A DNA stretch of 64,000 bases, taken from positions 62,001 through 126,000 of the forward strand of contig NZ_LMUE01000012.1 in the NCBI RefSeq assembly GCF_009766065.1, written 5' to 3'. Positions 49,276 to 59,567 of this stretch are shown here, one piece after another. The notes below the pieces were generated by a model. It saw only the letters and a program-made list of their open reading frames with translations, was not told the DNA's origin and ran no database searches. The stretch's first letter is position 1. Every line of letters begins with the position of its first letter. This stretch comes from Dyella sp. S184. Its GTDB lineage: Bacteria; Pseudomonadota; Gammaproteobacteria; Xanthomonadales; Rhodanobacteraceae. The translations under genes and the position numbers were made by a program.

Positions 49276-50061
49276 ATGAAGACAATCCCCCTCATCGGTG
49301 TGCTGGCGATGGTTTGCTATGCCTCATCCGCATTGTCAGGTACAGGGATGGAGGCTCAAGAGCGCCTGGTCAAGGACATGCCGCTCCAGCCCTTTTTCCA
49401 TTCCCACCACCCATGGCAACTGAAGATCTATCAGCCCATCGGCCAAGATGCAGAGATGGGCGACAACCCGGTGAGGGTATGCTTTGTGGGACCCATGGAT
49501 GCCAAAGCGCCCGAGGTCCAGTGCAATGCGCTAGTCGGCGGCAGCTTCCCTAAGGGTCAACCAGTCCCCCTCCAGACCCTGGATAGCGTAGATCTGGAGA
49601 TGCTGCCCTCCAGCAATGACCCAGCCGGGCGGCCATCCATCGTGGTACGCGCGACTTTCTGGGGTGGCGGTCCTGGACTGCTGAAAGGCCTTTTTGTATG
49701 GGCCGATACCAGTACGGATCATCGACAGGGCCAGTTTATGCAGACGTTCAAGTCGGACATCACCCAGGCGGGTGAACAGAGATTTCTGAAACAAGGGCCG
49801 TTAGCGGGAGCCTTTGTCGCTGTGGATCAGGTCTATGAGGGCAACGAGCCCAACATGGCATCGCCGGTGCGCTACGACATGAGAATCTATGAGCCTGCTC
49901 CGTTGGGCTATGTCGAAGTGCTCAGCACACTCAGCAAAAAACGCTACCCGAGCAACCACACGGGTGACGGGCTGCCTGACGCAATTGGCACGCTGACGTC
50001 TGAGATGAGTGGGGCGCTCAAGGCGGTTTACCCCACGGGAGTGTCGGAGCTGCTTCGTTAA
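49276..50061 (+). CDS. Hypothetical secreted protein
   Basis: 261 residues with a signal peptide (MKTIPLIGVLAMVCYASSALS). The mature part is soluble with two cysteines (VRVCFVG, EVQCNAL) that may pair. No family recognised. It stands alone between the phosphodiesterase and the lysoplasmalogenase, with over 200 bases on each side. Confidence 0.6.
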   Translation: MKTIPLIGVLAMVCYASSALSGTGMEAQERLVKDMPLQPFFHSHHPWQLKIYQPIGQDAEMGDNPVRVCFVGPMDAKAPEVQCNALVGGSFPKGQPVPLQTLDSVDLEMLPSSNDPAGRPSIVVRATFWGGGPGLLKGLFVWADTSTDHRQGQFMQTFKSDITQAGEQRFLKQGPLAGAFVAVDQVYEGNEPNMASPVRYDMRIYEPAPLGYVEVLSTLSKKRYPSNHTGDGLPDAIGTLTSEMSGALKAVYPTGVSELLR

Positions 50062-50365
50062 GTGCTCGGGTTACGCGAGGCTTGCGCCCAGGGCAGTCGT
50101 ATCTGCACTTAAACGACCAGGCTTTAGGTTATGTCAAATTTGGGTTGGAAGTGGACATTTTTAGCCAGTCTGTACCTGCTGAGTGGAGTCGACGCGCGCC
50201 TGTCACAGAAGTGCAGCGATGGCGACCGTGCATGCCTGGCACCTTCATCCTCCTGAGGGATCTGCATGCGCCATCTGGTGCTTGCGTTGTCACTCGGCGT
50301 AGCTGCTGTGAATTGCAGTCGACTCGTGACTATGATCGGCGGATTCGGTTTCGCATGGATCATGC
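50062..50365. other. Intergenic stretch, no gene seen
   Basis: About 300 bases with no convincing frame. It should carry the promoter of the lysoplasmalogenase gene; no clear motif pair was found. Confidence 0.5.
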
Positions 50366-51112
50366 ATGTCGGTTATGTCATCAGCCACCTGGCCAGCGCA
50401 GAGGCGTACTTGGCTTGCTGCTTTCACACTGATGGTGGCGGTCGCGGCGATCCTCGGCGCCCTGCTGGCTGATCCCGCGCTGGCCGATGGCTGGCGGATG
50501 CTGCACTGGGTGTGCAAGCCGCTGGCCACGGCACTGATCCTGCTGCTGGAATGGAGCGCACAGCCGTCCTTGTCGACGCGCTATCGGCGCCGGATTGCGG
50601 CCGGCATCGTCTGTTCGCTGTTCGGCGACGTGTTGCTGATGTTGCCGCAGGATCTGTTCGTGCCCGGGCTGGTGGCCTTCCTGTGCGGCCACCTGTGTTT
50701 TCTTGCGGCGTTTCTCAGTGACAGCCGGTTTGCCGTGCGACCACAGTGGCTGCTCGCCAGTTGGGGTTACGGCGCGGTCAACCTGTGGCTGTTGTGGGAT
50801 TCGATCGGCGTGTCGCTGCGGTTGCCGGTAATTGTCTACGTCGTGGTGCTGTCCAGCATGGGTGGACAGGCGCTGGCGCGTGCCTGGATGTTCGTGCGGC
50901 GTGGCGATGCACAGGCCGGCGGCGCTTGTCGGGCCGCCGTCGGTGCCGTGCTGTTCATGCTCAGCGACAGCCTGCTGGCCTGGAACCGCTTTCATGCCGC
51001 GATCCCGTTATCGAGCCTGTGGGTGTTATCGACGTATTATCTGGCCTTATGGTGGATCGCGCGCTCGGTGCAGCGCGACGACACCCTGGTCGAGGCAGGT
51101 GTTGCGCAGTGA
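50366..51112 (+). CDS. Lysoplasmalogenase (YhhN/TMEM86 family)
   Basis: 248 residues with eight predicted hydrophobic segments and the YhhN pattern: CKPLATALILLLEW, RIAAGIVCSLFGDVLLMLP, FLCGHLCFLAAF, and late MLSDSLLAWNRF with the conserved Asp-Ser and Arg. Characterised TMEM86/YhhN members hydrolyse the vinyl ether of lysoplasmalogens. ATG 50366 or 50375 could start it. The stop overlaps the start of the next gene (GTGA), tying it to the alkylglycerol monooxygenase-like gene. Confidence 0.85.
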   Translation: MSVMSSATWPAQRRTWLAAFTLMVAVAAILGALLADPALADGWRMLHWVCKPLATALILLLEWSAQPSLSTRYRRRIAAGIVCSLFGDVLLMLPQDLFVPGLVAFLCGHLCFLAAFLSDSRFAVRPQWLLASWGYGAVNLWLLWDSIGVSLRLPVIVYVVVLSSMGGQALARAWMFVRRGDAQAGGACRAAVGAVLFMLSDSLLAWNRFHAAIPLSSLWVLSTYYLALWWIARSVQRDDTLVEAGVAQ

Positions 51113-52371
51113 ACACACCGGAACTCATCATCACCTGGGCGACGCCGGTGTTCTTCCTGCTGATCGGGATCGAACTGCTGGTGGCGAAGCTGCGTGGCAG
51201 AAAGGCATACGCCACCAACGACGCGATGAACAGCATCGGGCTGGGCGTGATCTCGCAGATCGTGGGCGTGTTCAGCAAGCTGCTGACGTTCGGCATTTAC
51301 GCCTGGTGCGTCGAGCATCTGGCACTGTTCAAGCTGCCGGCGGACAGCATCTGGGTGTGGGCTGGCGCCTTGCTGCTGTACGACTTCTGCTACTACTGGC
51401 TGCACCGTTGCGGGCACGAGGTGAACATCCTGTGGGCCGCCCACGTGGTGCATCACCAGAGCGAGCATTACAACCTGTCCACTGCGCTGCGCCAGACCGG
51501 CAGCGGCGCGCTGTTGGGCTGGCTGTTCTACCTGCCGCTGGCCGTGCTCGGTGTGCCGCTCAAGGTCTTCGTGATCGTGGCGCTGATCGACCTGCTGTAC
51601 CAGTTCTGGGTGCACACCGAACAGATCCGCCGGCTCGGCTGGTTCGACCGCGTGTTCTGTTCGCCGTCCAACCATCGCGCGCATCACGCGGTGAACGATC
51701 GCTACCTCGACCGCAACTACGGTGGCATCCTGATCGTATGGGATCGGCTGTTCGGCAGCTTCATCGAGGAAGATGACAACGACCCGCCGGTATACGGCAC
51801 GCGCTCGCCACTGCGCAGCTGGAATCCGCTATGGGCAAATGCCGAGGTGTACTGGCATACGGCGATCGATGCGTGGCATGCGGAACGCTGGCGCGACAAG
51901 CTGCTGCTGTGGATCAAGCCGCCGGGCTGGCGGCCGGCCGATGTGGCGGCGCGCTATCCGAAGCCGGCTTTCGTGATGCCTACCGAGCGCTTCGATCCAC
52001 CGGTTCCGAAAGCATTGATGATCTATGCCATGGTGCAGTTTGCATTGTTGCTGGCGATGACGACGCAGTTTCTCGGCATGGCCGGCGCAGCCAGCCTGTC
52101 GGCATTGCTGGCTTATGCGTTGTATCTGGTGGCCAGCCTGTGCGTGCTCGGCGCATTGATGGAAGGACGACGCTGGGCGCTGTGGGCGGAAGGTCTGCGT
52201 GTGCTGGCGACGGCCTTGGTGCCAGTGCTGGTGGGTCGCTGGTTCGGTATCGGCCATCTGGACAGCCGCATTGCACTCGCTATAGCGGCAGTATTCGGGC
52301 TCAGTGCGCTGGCATTGCCGTGGCTGCAGCAGTCATCCCGTTTCACGGGAGCGGCCTCGACCGCGAACTGA
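51109..52371 (+). CDS. Alkylglycerol monooxygenase-like membrane protein (AGMO/TMEM195 branch of fatty acid hydroxylases)
   Basis: 420 residues, nine or so hydrophobic segments. The His boxes are WLHRCGHE, WAAHVVHHQSEHYN and NHRAHHAVND, and LSTALRQ, LLYQFWVHTEQI and NYGGILIVWDRLFGSF closely follow animal AGMO, which cleaves the ether bond of alkylglycerols with tetrahydrobiopterin. The C-terminal 100 residues add four more helices. GTG 51109 overlaps the stop of the lysoplasmalogenase. Activity is inferred from sequence; a different lipid hydroxylase is possible. Confidence 0.82.
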   Translation: MNTPELIITWATPVFFLLIGIELLVAKLRGRKAYATNDAMNSIGLGVISQIVGVFSKLLTFGIYAWCVEHLALFKLPADSIWVWAGALLLYDFCYYWLHRCGHEVNILWAAHVVHHQSEHYNLSTALRQTGSGALLGWLFYLPLAVLGVPLKVFVIVALIDLLYQFWVHTEQIRRLGWFDRVFCSPSNHRAHHAVNDRYLDRNYGGILIVWDRLFGSFIEEDDNDPPVYGTRSPLRSWNPLWANAEVYWHTAIDAWHAERWRDKLLLWIKPPGWRPADVAARYPKPAFVMPTERFDPPVPKALMIYAMVQFALLLAMTTQFLGMAGAASLSALLAYALYLVASLCVLGALMEGRRWALWAEGLRVLATALVPVLVGRWFGIGHLDSRIALAIAAVFGLSALALPWLQQSSRFTGAASTAN

Positions 52372-52480
52372 GCTGTTGGGGCTGAGGCTGCTTCCACAAA
52401 TCCGGGTGCCGTGTTGCACTGCGCTGTGTGTGTTGGGTCGCATTCGCTATGATCGCCGCTTGCTTCCTCAGGGTCAGGCG

Positions 52481-53989
52481 ATGAGTTTCTTCAGCAAATT
52501 GGTGCGGCACAAATCGATCGAGCAGTTGCAGGCGGAGGTGGGCACGCGCAGCGATTTTCGCCGTGTGCTGGGGTTGTGGCAGCTCACTGCGATCGGCATC
52601 GGCGGCATCATCGGCGTCGGCATCTTCGTGCTGGCCGGCCAGCAGGCCGCCACCAATGCCGGCCCGGCAGTAGCGTTGAGCTTCATCATCGCAGGCCTCG
52701 GCAGCGCCTGCGCGGCACTTTGTTATGCCGAGTTCGCCGGGCTGATCCCGGTCACCGGCAGCGCCTATACCTACGGTTATGCCGTGCTCGGCGAGTTCGT
52801 CGCCTGGATCATCGGTTGGGATCTGCTGCTGGAATACGCGCTGGTGGTCGCGGTGGTGGCGATCGGCTGGTCCGGCTATGTGCAGGTGCTGCTGAACTCC
52901 GCCGGCGTGCATCTGCCGGAATGGGCGCAGCAGAGCATGAGCGCGCAGACCATGCAGTACTACCTGCAGCAGGTCTTCGGTATGCACGGTGCAACCGTGA
53001 TCGCCGAGCCCAGCGACGGCCACCGTTTCAACGTGATTGCCGCCGGTGTATCGGTGGCGGTGGCGGTGCTGCTGACCGTGCGCACCGAATGGGGTGCGCG
53101 CTTCAATACGGCGGTGGTGACGATCAAGGTGATCGGCGTGTTGCTGGTGGTGTTGGTGGGCGTGTTCTACATCAATACCGCGAACTGGCACCCGTTCATT
53201 CCCGCACGCATCGTCGATGCCACCACCGGCATCGGCCACTTTGGCTGGCAGGGCGTACTGACCGGCGCCAGTGTGGTGTTTTTCGCGGTGTTCGGCTACG
53301 ACACGCTGACTACCGCGGCGGAAGAATCGAAGCACCCGCAGCGCGACCTGCCGCGCGCGGTGCTGCTCTCGCTGGCGATCGCGATGGTGCTGTATATCGC
53401 GGTGTCGCTGGTGCTGACCGGCATCGTTCCGTACAGCACGCTCAGCGGCGAGGCCTCGGTGTCGGATGCATTCGAATCGATCGGCCTGCACTGGCTCAGC
53501 ATCATTATCGCGATCGCCGCGGTGATCGGCGTCACCAGCGTGTTATTCGCCTTCATGCTGGGTGCGGCGCGGATCTGGTTCGCGCTGGCACGCGACGGCC
53601 TGCTGCCGGGATGGTTTGCGAAAGTCAGCCCGCGTTTCGGCACGCCAGCACGACCGACCATCATCCTTGGATTGTTTACGGCACTCATAGCCGGCCTGTT
53701 GCCGATCGGCGAGGTGGCCGAGCTGGTGAACATCGGCACTCTGAGCGCGTTCATCATCATCTGCGGCTCGATCATGCTGCTGCGTGTGCGTCGGCCCGAC
53801 CTGCAGCGCAACTTCCGCACGCCGGCGGTATGGTTCACTGCGCCACTGGGCATCCTGTTCTCCGCCGTGCTGATCTACGGCTTGCCATGGATCACCTACG
53901 AGCGCTTCGTGATCTGGATGGCGCTGGGCTGTGTGATCTATTTCGGCTATGGCATCCGCCACAGCAAGCTGGCGCAGGCTGGTGGTTAG
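52481..53989 (+). CDS. APC-family amino acid permease (cationic amino acid transporter type)
   Basis: 502 residues, about twelve to fourteen membrane helices. The APC hallmark GIGGIIGVGIFVLAGQQAAT in helix 1, FAVFGYDTLTTAAEESKHPQRDLP in the middle, and FALARDGLLPGWFAKVSPRFGTP later are as in the YfnA/CAT branch importing Arg, Lys or similar. The insertion between helices 4 and 5 with AQQSMSAQTMQYYLQQVFGMHG is longer than usual. It ends 12 bases from the end of the convergent cyclase gene. Confidence 0.87.
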   Translation: MSFFSKLVRHKSIEQLQAEVGTRSDFRRVLGLWQLTAIGIGGIIGVGIFVLAGQQAATNAGPAVALSFIIAGLGSACAALCYAEFAGLIPVTGSAYTYGYAVLGEFVAWIIGWDLLLEYALVVAVVAIGWSGYVQVLLNSAGVHLPEWAQQSMSAQTMQYYLQQVFGMHGATVIAEPSDGHRFNVIAAGVSVAVAVLLTVRTEWGARFNTAVVTIKVIGVLLVVLVGVFYINTANWHPFIPARIVDATTGIGHFGWQGVLTGASVVFFAVFGYDTLTTAAEESKHPQRDLPRAVLLSLAIAMVLYIAVSLVLTGIVPYSTLSGEASVSDAFESIGLHWLSIIIAIAAVIGVTSVLFAFMLGAARIWFALARDGLLPGWFAKVSPRFGTPARPTIILGLFTALIAGLLPIGEVAELVNIGTLSAFIIICGSIMLLRVRRPDLQRNFRTPAVWFTAPLGILFSAVLIYGLPWITYERFVIWMALGCVIYFGYGIRHSKLAQAGG

Positions 53990-54001
53990 TGGGGTCTTCG
54001 A

Positions 54002-55069
54002 TCAGACGCTGGCGATCCGGTCGCGTCCATTGTTCTTGGCCTGGCGCATCGCCTGATCCGCCCGCGCCAGCAGGGTCTCGACGGTCTCACCGGGCTGGCT
54101 GCATTCGGCGATGCCGATGCTGACGGTCAGTGCGCCATCCGGACGCCGGATGGCATGTACCGCCAGTCGCAGCTGTTCGGCCCGCTGACAAGCCTGCAGT
54201 AAATCGAGTCCCGGCAGCAACAACGCAAATTCCTCGCCGCCGATGCGGCCAATCAGATCGCTCTGGCGCGTCTGCGCGCGCAGGGTTGCGGCCAGGGCGA
54301 CGAGTGCCGCATCACCTGCGGCATGGCCATGATCGTCATTGAGCTGCTTGAAGTGATCGGCGTCCAGGAACAGCATGCACACCGGTTTCTGCTGGCGGCA
54401 GATATCGCACAGCGCAAGCCGCGCCAGTTCGAGGAAGCGATTGCGCTGCAGCAGGCCGGTCAGATCATCGGTATTGGCCCTTTCGCGCAGCCGGCGCTCC
54501 AGCCGAAACTGTTCGAACAAGGTGCGTGCCATGAACGCACGCAGCACCGCAGCCAGCGAAACGGCAATCGCCATGTAGACGAGGTATTGCACCACGTGCA
54601 AGCCATCGGTACGCAGCACCAGCATGGGCAACGGCCCGAGCGCGCAAAGCGCCATCGCGATGCTGAAATCCCAGGTTTCGAGCCAGATCACCGACGACGT
54701 TACCGGCAGCAGCAGGCCCGGCATGACCCATGGTTGTCCCGGTGCGCGGCCGATGTTGTTGAGATTGATGCCGACTTCCAGCAACAGCACGCATGACAGG
54801 GCCAGCACACTGAGTAGCCGTGGCTGCTGCACGCGACGCGTCGCTGTTGCCACCAGCAGCAGTGGCAGGAGCGGTGCCACCCGCAATGACAACGGTACTG
54901 GCGAGCTACCCAGCAGGGCGCCCGCCGTGGTCGCAGCCGCATAACCCAGCATGGCGACCAGCATCAACGCATGGATCATCGGTGCCATCTGCTGTGCCAG
55001 ATAGCGGGTGTACTCGCGGTGCTGTTCCGGATCGGCGGCGTGCGGGTTTTTGGCGAACAAGGCTTGCAT
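54002..55069 (-). CDS. Diguanylate cyclase with membrane sensor domain
   Basis: 355 residues: six hydrophobic segments in the first 190 residues, then a GGDEF domain with NTDDLTGLLQRN, DADHFKQLNDDHGHAAGDA and the active site RIGGEEFALLLPG. The inhibitory site RxxD is present as RQSD, five residues before GGEEF. It makes cyclic di-GMP at the inner membrane. ATG 55069 is preferred; the longer frame extends into the divergent intergenic region before the M61 peptidase. Confidence 0.92.
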   Translation of the reverse strand: MQALFAKNPHAADPEQHREYTRYLAQQMAPMIHALMLVAMLGYAAATTAGALLGSSPVPLSLRVAPLLPLLLVATATRRVQQPRLLSVLALSCVLLLEVGINLNNIGRAPGQPWVMPGLLLPVTSSVIWLETWDFSIAMALCALGPLPMLVLRTDGLHVVQYLVYMAIAVSLAAVLRAFMARTLFEQFRLERRLRERANTDDLTGLLQRNRFLELARLALCDICRQQKPVCMLFLDADHFKQLNDDHGHAAGDAALVALAATLRAQTRQSDLIGRIGGEEFALLLPGLDLLQACQRAEQLRLAVHAIRRPDGALTVSIGIAECSQPGETVETLLARADQAMRQAKNNGRDRIASV

Positions 55070-55314
55070 GCGTCTACCGGTAATTGAGGAACAAAGTGAT
55101 ATCGGCATGGACGCAGCAAGATGGATGCCATGATCGCGTCGGCATGGCCGCGATGCCCCGGACCGGCACGCGATCATGACCTTCGGCATGGGTTAAGCGC
55201 GGCAGCAGAGGTCTAGCATCGACGTCTTGAATCCGCGCCATGACAACCCGGCAGCGCGGTTTTCCTGTGCCTGGCGGGTCTGGCAGCCATGCTGACAGAT
55301 CCTGATCCATCCTC

Positions 55315-57234
55315 ATGCCCCGTTGGAGAATGCTTTTGAAAGTCACCCGTCTCGCTTCCGCCCTCGTCGCCACCGCCTTCGGGTTGGCCAGTTTCGCTGC
55401 ACTGGCGGATGTCCCGGCGCCGCAGGATGTGCCGTATCAGGGCACTTTGAAGATCAGCGTGGATGCCACCGACCTGGCCCATCGCATCTTCCGCGTGCAC
55501 GAGGTGATGCCGGCGCAGCCGGGTCCGTTGACCCTGCTCTATCCGCAGTGGCTACCGGGCAACCATTCGCCGTCCGGCCCGATCGACAAGCTGGCCGGCC
55601 TGGTGGTGACTGCCAATGGCAAAGTGCTGCCATGGACGCGCGATACGTTGAACGTCTATGCGTTCCATGTCGAGGTGCCGCAGGGCGCCAGCAACGTCGA
55701 GGTGGATTTCCAGTTCTTGTCGCCGCAGAGCACCCACGAGGGTCGCGTGGTGATGACGCCAGAAATGCTCAATCTGCAGTGGAATGCCAACACGCTGTAT
55801 CCGGCTGGCTACTACAGCCGACGCATCATGGCCGAGACCAGTGTGAAGTTTCCCGCCGGCTGGCAGTTTGGCAGCGCGCTGGAAGTGGCTTCGCGCGACG
55901 GTGATACAGTGAACTTCAAACCAATCAGCTACAACGATCTGGTCGATTCGCCGATCTACGCCGGCAAGTATTTCAAGCGCGTCGATCTGGATCCGGGCGC
56001 GAAGACGCCGGTGCACATGGACATCGTCGCGGATGCGCCGAAGTATCTGGAGATCACGCCGGCGCAGTTGAAGGTTCATCAGAACCTGGTGCAGCAGATG
56101 TACAAGATGTACGGCGCGCATCACTACGACCACTACGATTTCCTGTTCTCGCTCAGCGACAAGATGAGCGGCAACGGCCTGGAGCATCACCGCTCCAGCG
56201 AGGACGGCGTCGGCACCAACTACTTCACCGAATGGGACAAGAACGCCGTGCTGCGCGACCTGTTGCCGCACGAATTCAACCACTCGTGGGACGGCAAGTA
56301 CCGTCGTCCGGCCGACCTGTGGACGCCGAATTTCAACGTGGCGATGCAGGATTCACTGCTGTGGGTGTATGAAGGCCAGACACAGTTCTGGGGTTACGTG
56401 ATGGCCGCGCGCTCGGGCCTGTGGACTGAAGATCAGGCCCGCGACATGCTCGCCTTCGTTGCCGCCACCTATGACAAGGGTCGCCCCGGCCTCGCCAGCT
56501 GGCGCAACATCCAGGACACCACCAACGACCCGATCATCGCCCAGCGTGCGCCACTGCCGTACCGCAATTACCAGGGCAGCGAGGACTACTATTCCGGCGG
56601 CCAGATGATCTGGCTCGATGTCGATGCCAAGCTGCGCGACCTGAGCAAGGGCAAACATTCCATCGACGACTTCGGCAAGGCCTTCTTCGGCATGGACAAC
56701 GGCAGCTTCGTCACCAACACGTATACCTTCGACGACGTGGTGAAGACGCTCAACGGCATCGAGCCGTTTGACTGGGCCAGCTACCTGCGCAGCCATCTGG
56801 ACGGCCACGGCCCGTTGATCGGCGGCATCGAAGGCCACGGCTGGAAACTGGTCTATACCGACCAGCCCTCTCCCGCGGTGAAGGCGGTGGAGGCGCATCG
56901 CCATTTTGCCGACCTCACCTATTCACTCGGTCTCTCGGTCGGTAAGGACGGCATGATCGGCGACGTGCTGTGGGACGGCCCGGCATTCAAGGCCGGCATC
57001 TCGCCGGGCATGACCGTAGTCGCCGTCAACGGTCACGACTACGACGGCGACGCGCTCAAGGATGCGGTCACCGCAGCAGCGAAAGATCAGAGCCAGGGCA
57101 TCGACCTGCTGGTGAAAGACTTCGACCAGTACAAGACCGTGCACGTCGACTACCACGGCGGCCTGAAATACCCGCATCTGGTGCGCGACAGCAGCAAGCC
57201 TGACACGCTGGCCGACCTGCTCAAGGCCCGCTGA
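55315..57234 (+). CDS. M61 family metallopeptidase (glycyl aminopeptidase type), periplasmic
   Basis: 639 residues. Signal peptide ([19 protein letters not shown]) then an N-terminal beta domain, the zinc motif HEFNH around residue 320 with the third ligand Glu in [11 protein letters not shown], and a C-terminal PDZ domain ([28 protein letters not shown]). M61 enzymes prefer N-terminal glycine or alanine. ATG 55315 or 55330 may be used. A strong hairpin follows the stop. Confidence 0.9.
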   Translation: MPRWRMLLKVTRLASALVATAFGLASFAALADVPAPQDVPYQGTLKISVDATDLAHRIFRVHEVMPAQPGPLTLLYPQWLPGNHSPSGPIDKLAGLVVTANGKVLPWTRDTLNVYAFHVEVPQGASNVEVDFQFLSPQSTHEGRVVMTPEMLNLQWNANTLYPAGYYSRRIMAETSVKFPAGWQFGSALEVASRDGDTVNFKPISYNDLVDSPIYAGKYFKRVDLDPGAKTPVHMDIVADAPKYLEITPAQLKVHQNLVQQMYKMYGAHHYDHYDFLFSLSDKMSGNGLEHHRSSEDGVGTNYFTEWDKNAVLRDLLPHEFNHSWDGKYRRPADLWTPNFNVAMQDSLLWVYEGQTQFWGYVMAARSGLWTEDQARDMLAFVAATYDKGRPGLASWRNIQDTTNDPIIAQRAPLPYRNYQGSEDYYSGGQMIWLDVDAKLRDLSKGKHSIDDFGKAFFGMDNGSFVTNTYTFDDVVKTLNGIEPFDWASYLRSHLDGHGPLIGGIEGHGWKLVYTDQPSPAVKAVEAHRHFADLTYSLGLSVGKDGMIGDVLWDGPAFKAGISPGMTVVAVNGHDYDGDALKDAVTAAAKDQSQGIDLLVKDFDQYKTVHVDYHGGLKYPHLVRDSSKPDTLADLLKAR

Positions 57235-57246
57235 GGCAAGCCGGCG

Positions 57247-57275
57247 CCGCGCTCCCGCAGCAACCGGGAGCGCGG
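57247..57275 (+). terminator. Hairpin after the M61 peptidase
   Basis: CCGCGCTCCCG and CGGGAGCGCGG form an 11-base-pair stem with a seven-base loop, 13 bases after the stop. No T run follows, so it may need Rho or act only as a stabilising 3' end. Confidence 0.55.
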
Positions 57276-57400
57276 AGGGATCGGCGGATGCTACTGTAAA
57301 GCCATCCCGCTGCTGCTGCGGCCTGGTTCATGCCCCTGGCAACTCCGCTATACTGCGCACCCGTGGTGCCGGCCTTCGCCAGCACCACGCGGTCATGCAT

Positions 57401-57477
57401 GCGCCCGTAGCTCAGCTGGATAGAGTACTGCCCTCCGAAGGCAGGGGTCGTGGGTTCGAATCCCGCCGGGCGCACCA
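57401..57477 (+). tRNA. tRNA-Arg (anticodon CCG)
   Basis: 77 bases including encoded CCA. Acceptor GCGCCCG pairs with CGGGCGC; the D arm is GCTCAGCTGGATAGAGT-like, the anticodon arm CTGCC-CTCCGAA-GGCAG gives CCG, and GTTCGAA closes the T arm. A run of five T follows directly. Confidence 0.97.
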
Positions 57478-57773
57478 TTTTTCCGCGATGCCTCCATGTT
57501 GTGCGTTTAACCATATTGGCCAAACGGCCAAGTTATGGTGAGGCGTTACTCGCCGCGCAGGCACGCGTAGAGGCGTTTTCCACCTTACGTGCCAGTTCGA
57601 ACTTGCGCTGAAAAGAAGCTTGCGAGATCTGCACGCGCGGTCGGGCTTCAGCAGCAACGGTTGCGTGTAGCTGCGGTCATCGACGTTGAACCGACGGTAT
57701 ACGAGCTGGGTGGCGACCATGCGCCACCACTTTGTGACCGTGTTCGTGGGCTTCCCTCAAATGGGCCAAGCCA
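57478..57773. other. Intergenic stretch after the tRNA, no gene seen
   Basis: About 300 bases. Apart from the T run at the tRNA end, there is no convincing gene and no integrase, so no sign of an element using the tRNA as attachment site. Confidence 0.5.
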
Positions 57774-59258
57774 TCATCCGGAATGTCGCCTCAAGGGCAA
57801 CGATTCCATTGACGTACAGATCACTCTCGCATCTATCGCATCCAGGCATATGCCGAACAATTGGGCAGCCTCCTGCAGCTCCAAACTGGACAGCCCGCAG
57901 TAGCCGAGAAGAAGGCCAGGTATGGCGGGCGCCGCATGGTAGTGCGGCGCTATCGGGTACAGTCCGAGCCCGCGCTGATGCGCGTAATCGATTAGGGCCT
58001 CCAGCTGTGCGTGATCGTAGTCGCGCAACCAGACAACGACGTGCATGCCGGCATGCGAATCCGCAATCTGGATGCGCTCACCGGCATAACGTCGCAGCCC
58101 ATTGAGCAGCACTTCGCGGCGCGCCTTGAGCGTTCTTCCCATTTGCCGCAGATGTCGCTCAAAGCCGCCGCTCTCCATGAAGTGCGCCAAGGCGGCCTGT
58201 TCAATCACCGGATTACAAATATCGGCCAGATATTTGGCATTGATGAAATCCTGACGCAGCGCTGCGGGCAACACCATATAGCCCAGACGCATCGAGCCGA
58301 ACAACGTCTTGGAAAAGGTGCCCACGTAGATCACGCGGTCACCCTCGTCGAGCGAACGCAATGCTGCCAGCGGTTGGGAGTCGAAGCGAAACTCGCTGTC
58401 GTAGTCGTCCTCCAGAATCCAGCTTTGTCTTGCTTCGGCATAGCGCAACAGCTCCAGGCGTCTTGACAACGACATGGTTTGGCCGGAAGGGAACTGATGT
58501 GAAGGTGTTACACAGATCAGGCGGGGTGCTTGCACCGGCAACTCAGCACATACCAGGCCCTCGCGGTCCGTGCGCACGGGCAGCAGGTTGGCCCCGTGCG
58601 CAGCGAGTGACTGCCACATGCCGAAATAATGCGGTTCTTCCATGACAGCAGCGTCTCCTTCGTTCAGCAGGACACGCGCGGTCAAGGCATAGGCTTGTTG
58701 TGAACCATTGATGATGAGCACGTGGTTCGGATGCGCATCAACACCGCGCCGAAGTGCCAGGTAGCGACAAATCTGTTCACGCAAGGCAAACAGTCCTTGC
58801 GGGTCTCCTCGTTCAAGCGGGGTATAGACCGCAGCGCGAGCGAGTTCACGGGCCCAGAGGGTACTCAACGCCGGTTGGGTCATCGGTTCGCCATATTGCA
58901 TGTTCAGACGCAGCCCGTGATGGCGGCGCGTAATCAATGGGTCTCTCTGCGTTCTCGCACGCTTTGCGTAGAGGGACGGTGCTGCGATGGGCTCCGCTTT
59001 CAGCAAGCGAAGTGGCGGAGAGGTATGCAAGTTGCTGACGTAGCTGCCAGCGCCAACCCGGACATAGACGAAGCCTTCGGCACGGAGTTGCTCATAAGCC
59101 GCCAATACGGTGATGCGCGACATGCCAACTTCCAGGGCAAGTGCGCGGGTGGACGGAAGGCGCGTATTGGCTTTCAATCGCCCGCTGAGAATGGAAGCTT
59201 TCAAGGCACGGGTAAGTTGTGCGTAAGCCGGCCCTTGACCATCGAATTCGAGGAACAT
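57774..59258 (-). CDS. MocR/PdxR-type regulator (GntR helix-turn-helix fused to aminotransferase-like domain)
   Basis: 494 residues. An N-terminal GntR winged helix (LYAQL-type AYAQLTRALKASILSGRL, RLPSTRALALEVGMSRITV split across residues 10-60) is joined by a linker to a fold-type I aminotransferase domain with the PLP lysine in GTFSKTLFGSMRLGY and ILEDDYDSEFRF. Members sense PLP or amino acids and control vitamin B6 or amino acid genes. Its target is not evident: the nearest divergent gene is a small secreted protein 300 bases away on the same strand. Confidence 0.9.
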   Translation of the reverse strand: MFLEFDGQGPAYAQLTRALKASILSGRLKANTRLPSTRALALEVGMSRITVLAAYEQLRAEGFVYVRVGAGSYVSNLHTSPPLRLLKAEPIAAPSLYAKRARTQRDPLITRRHHGLRLNMQYGEPMTQPALSTLWARELARAAVYTPLERGDPQGLFALREQICRYLALRRGVDAHPNHVLIINGSQQAYALTARVLLNEGDAAVMEEPHYFGMWQSLAAHGANLLPVRTDREGLVCAELPVQAPRLICVTPSHQFPSGQTMSLSRRLELLRYAEARQSWILEDDYDSEFRFDSQPLAALRSLDEGDRVIYVGTFSKTLFGSMRLGYMVLPAALRQDFINAKYLADICNPVIEQAALAHFMESGGFERHLRQMGRTLKARREVLLNGLRRYAGERIQIADSHAGMHVVVWLRDYDHAQLEALIDYAHQRGLGLYPIAPHYHAAPAIPGLLLGYCGLSSLELQEAAQLFGICLDAIDARVICTSMESLPLRRHSG

Positions 59259-59567
59259 GGAAACCTCAACTAATGGTTGTACGGCTCACGCGGCTGTCCG
59301 GATCAGCACGCTGCGTCCGCAGCGCCCTCGAACTGACCGCATCTCTGTCGAGGCGACCGCGCGTGATTCTGAGGTGCCGGAGGACTCCGGCCGTGCCCAT
59401 ACGATTGCGCCGCACGTGATGCAGCTCCCCGTGAGGTTCGCCATCATGGCGTGCGGCTTTTCGCCGCCATGACGACGAACGAAGGGGGCGGACCACCTGC
59501 GGGCGGCGGCAAGCGGCGAAATTCACCGTCACTTCTGTCGATGCGCTCGGCGTGACGCCCGTCATCC
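59259..59567. other. Intergenic stretch, no gene seen
   Basis: Upstream of the MocR-type gene. Likely holds its promoter; the open frames present have no family pattern. Confidence 0.45.

Noticed and set aside
57401..57773. tRNA-Arg as an integration site of a mobile element
   Set aside because: No integrase, no repeat of the tRNA end, and ordinary chromosomal genes follow.
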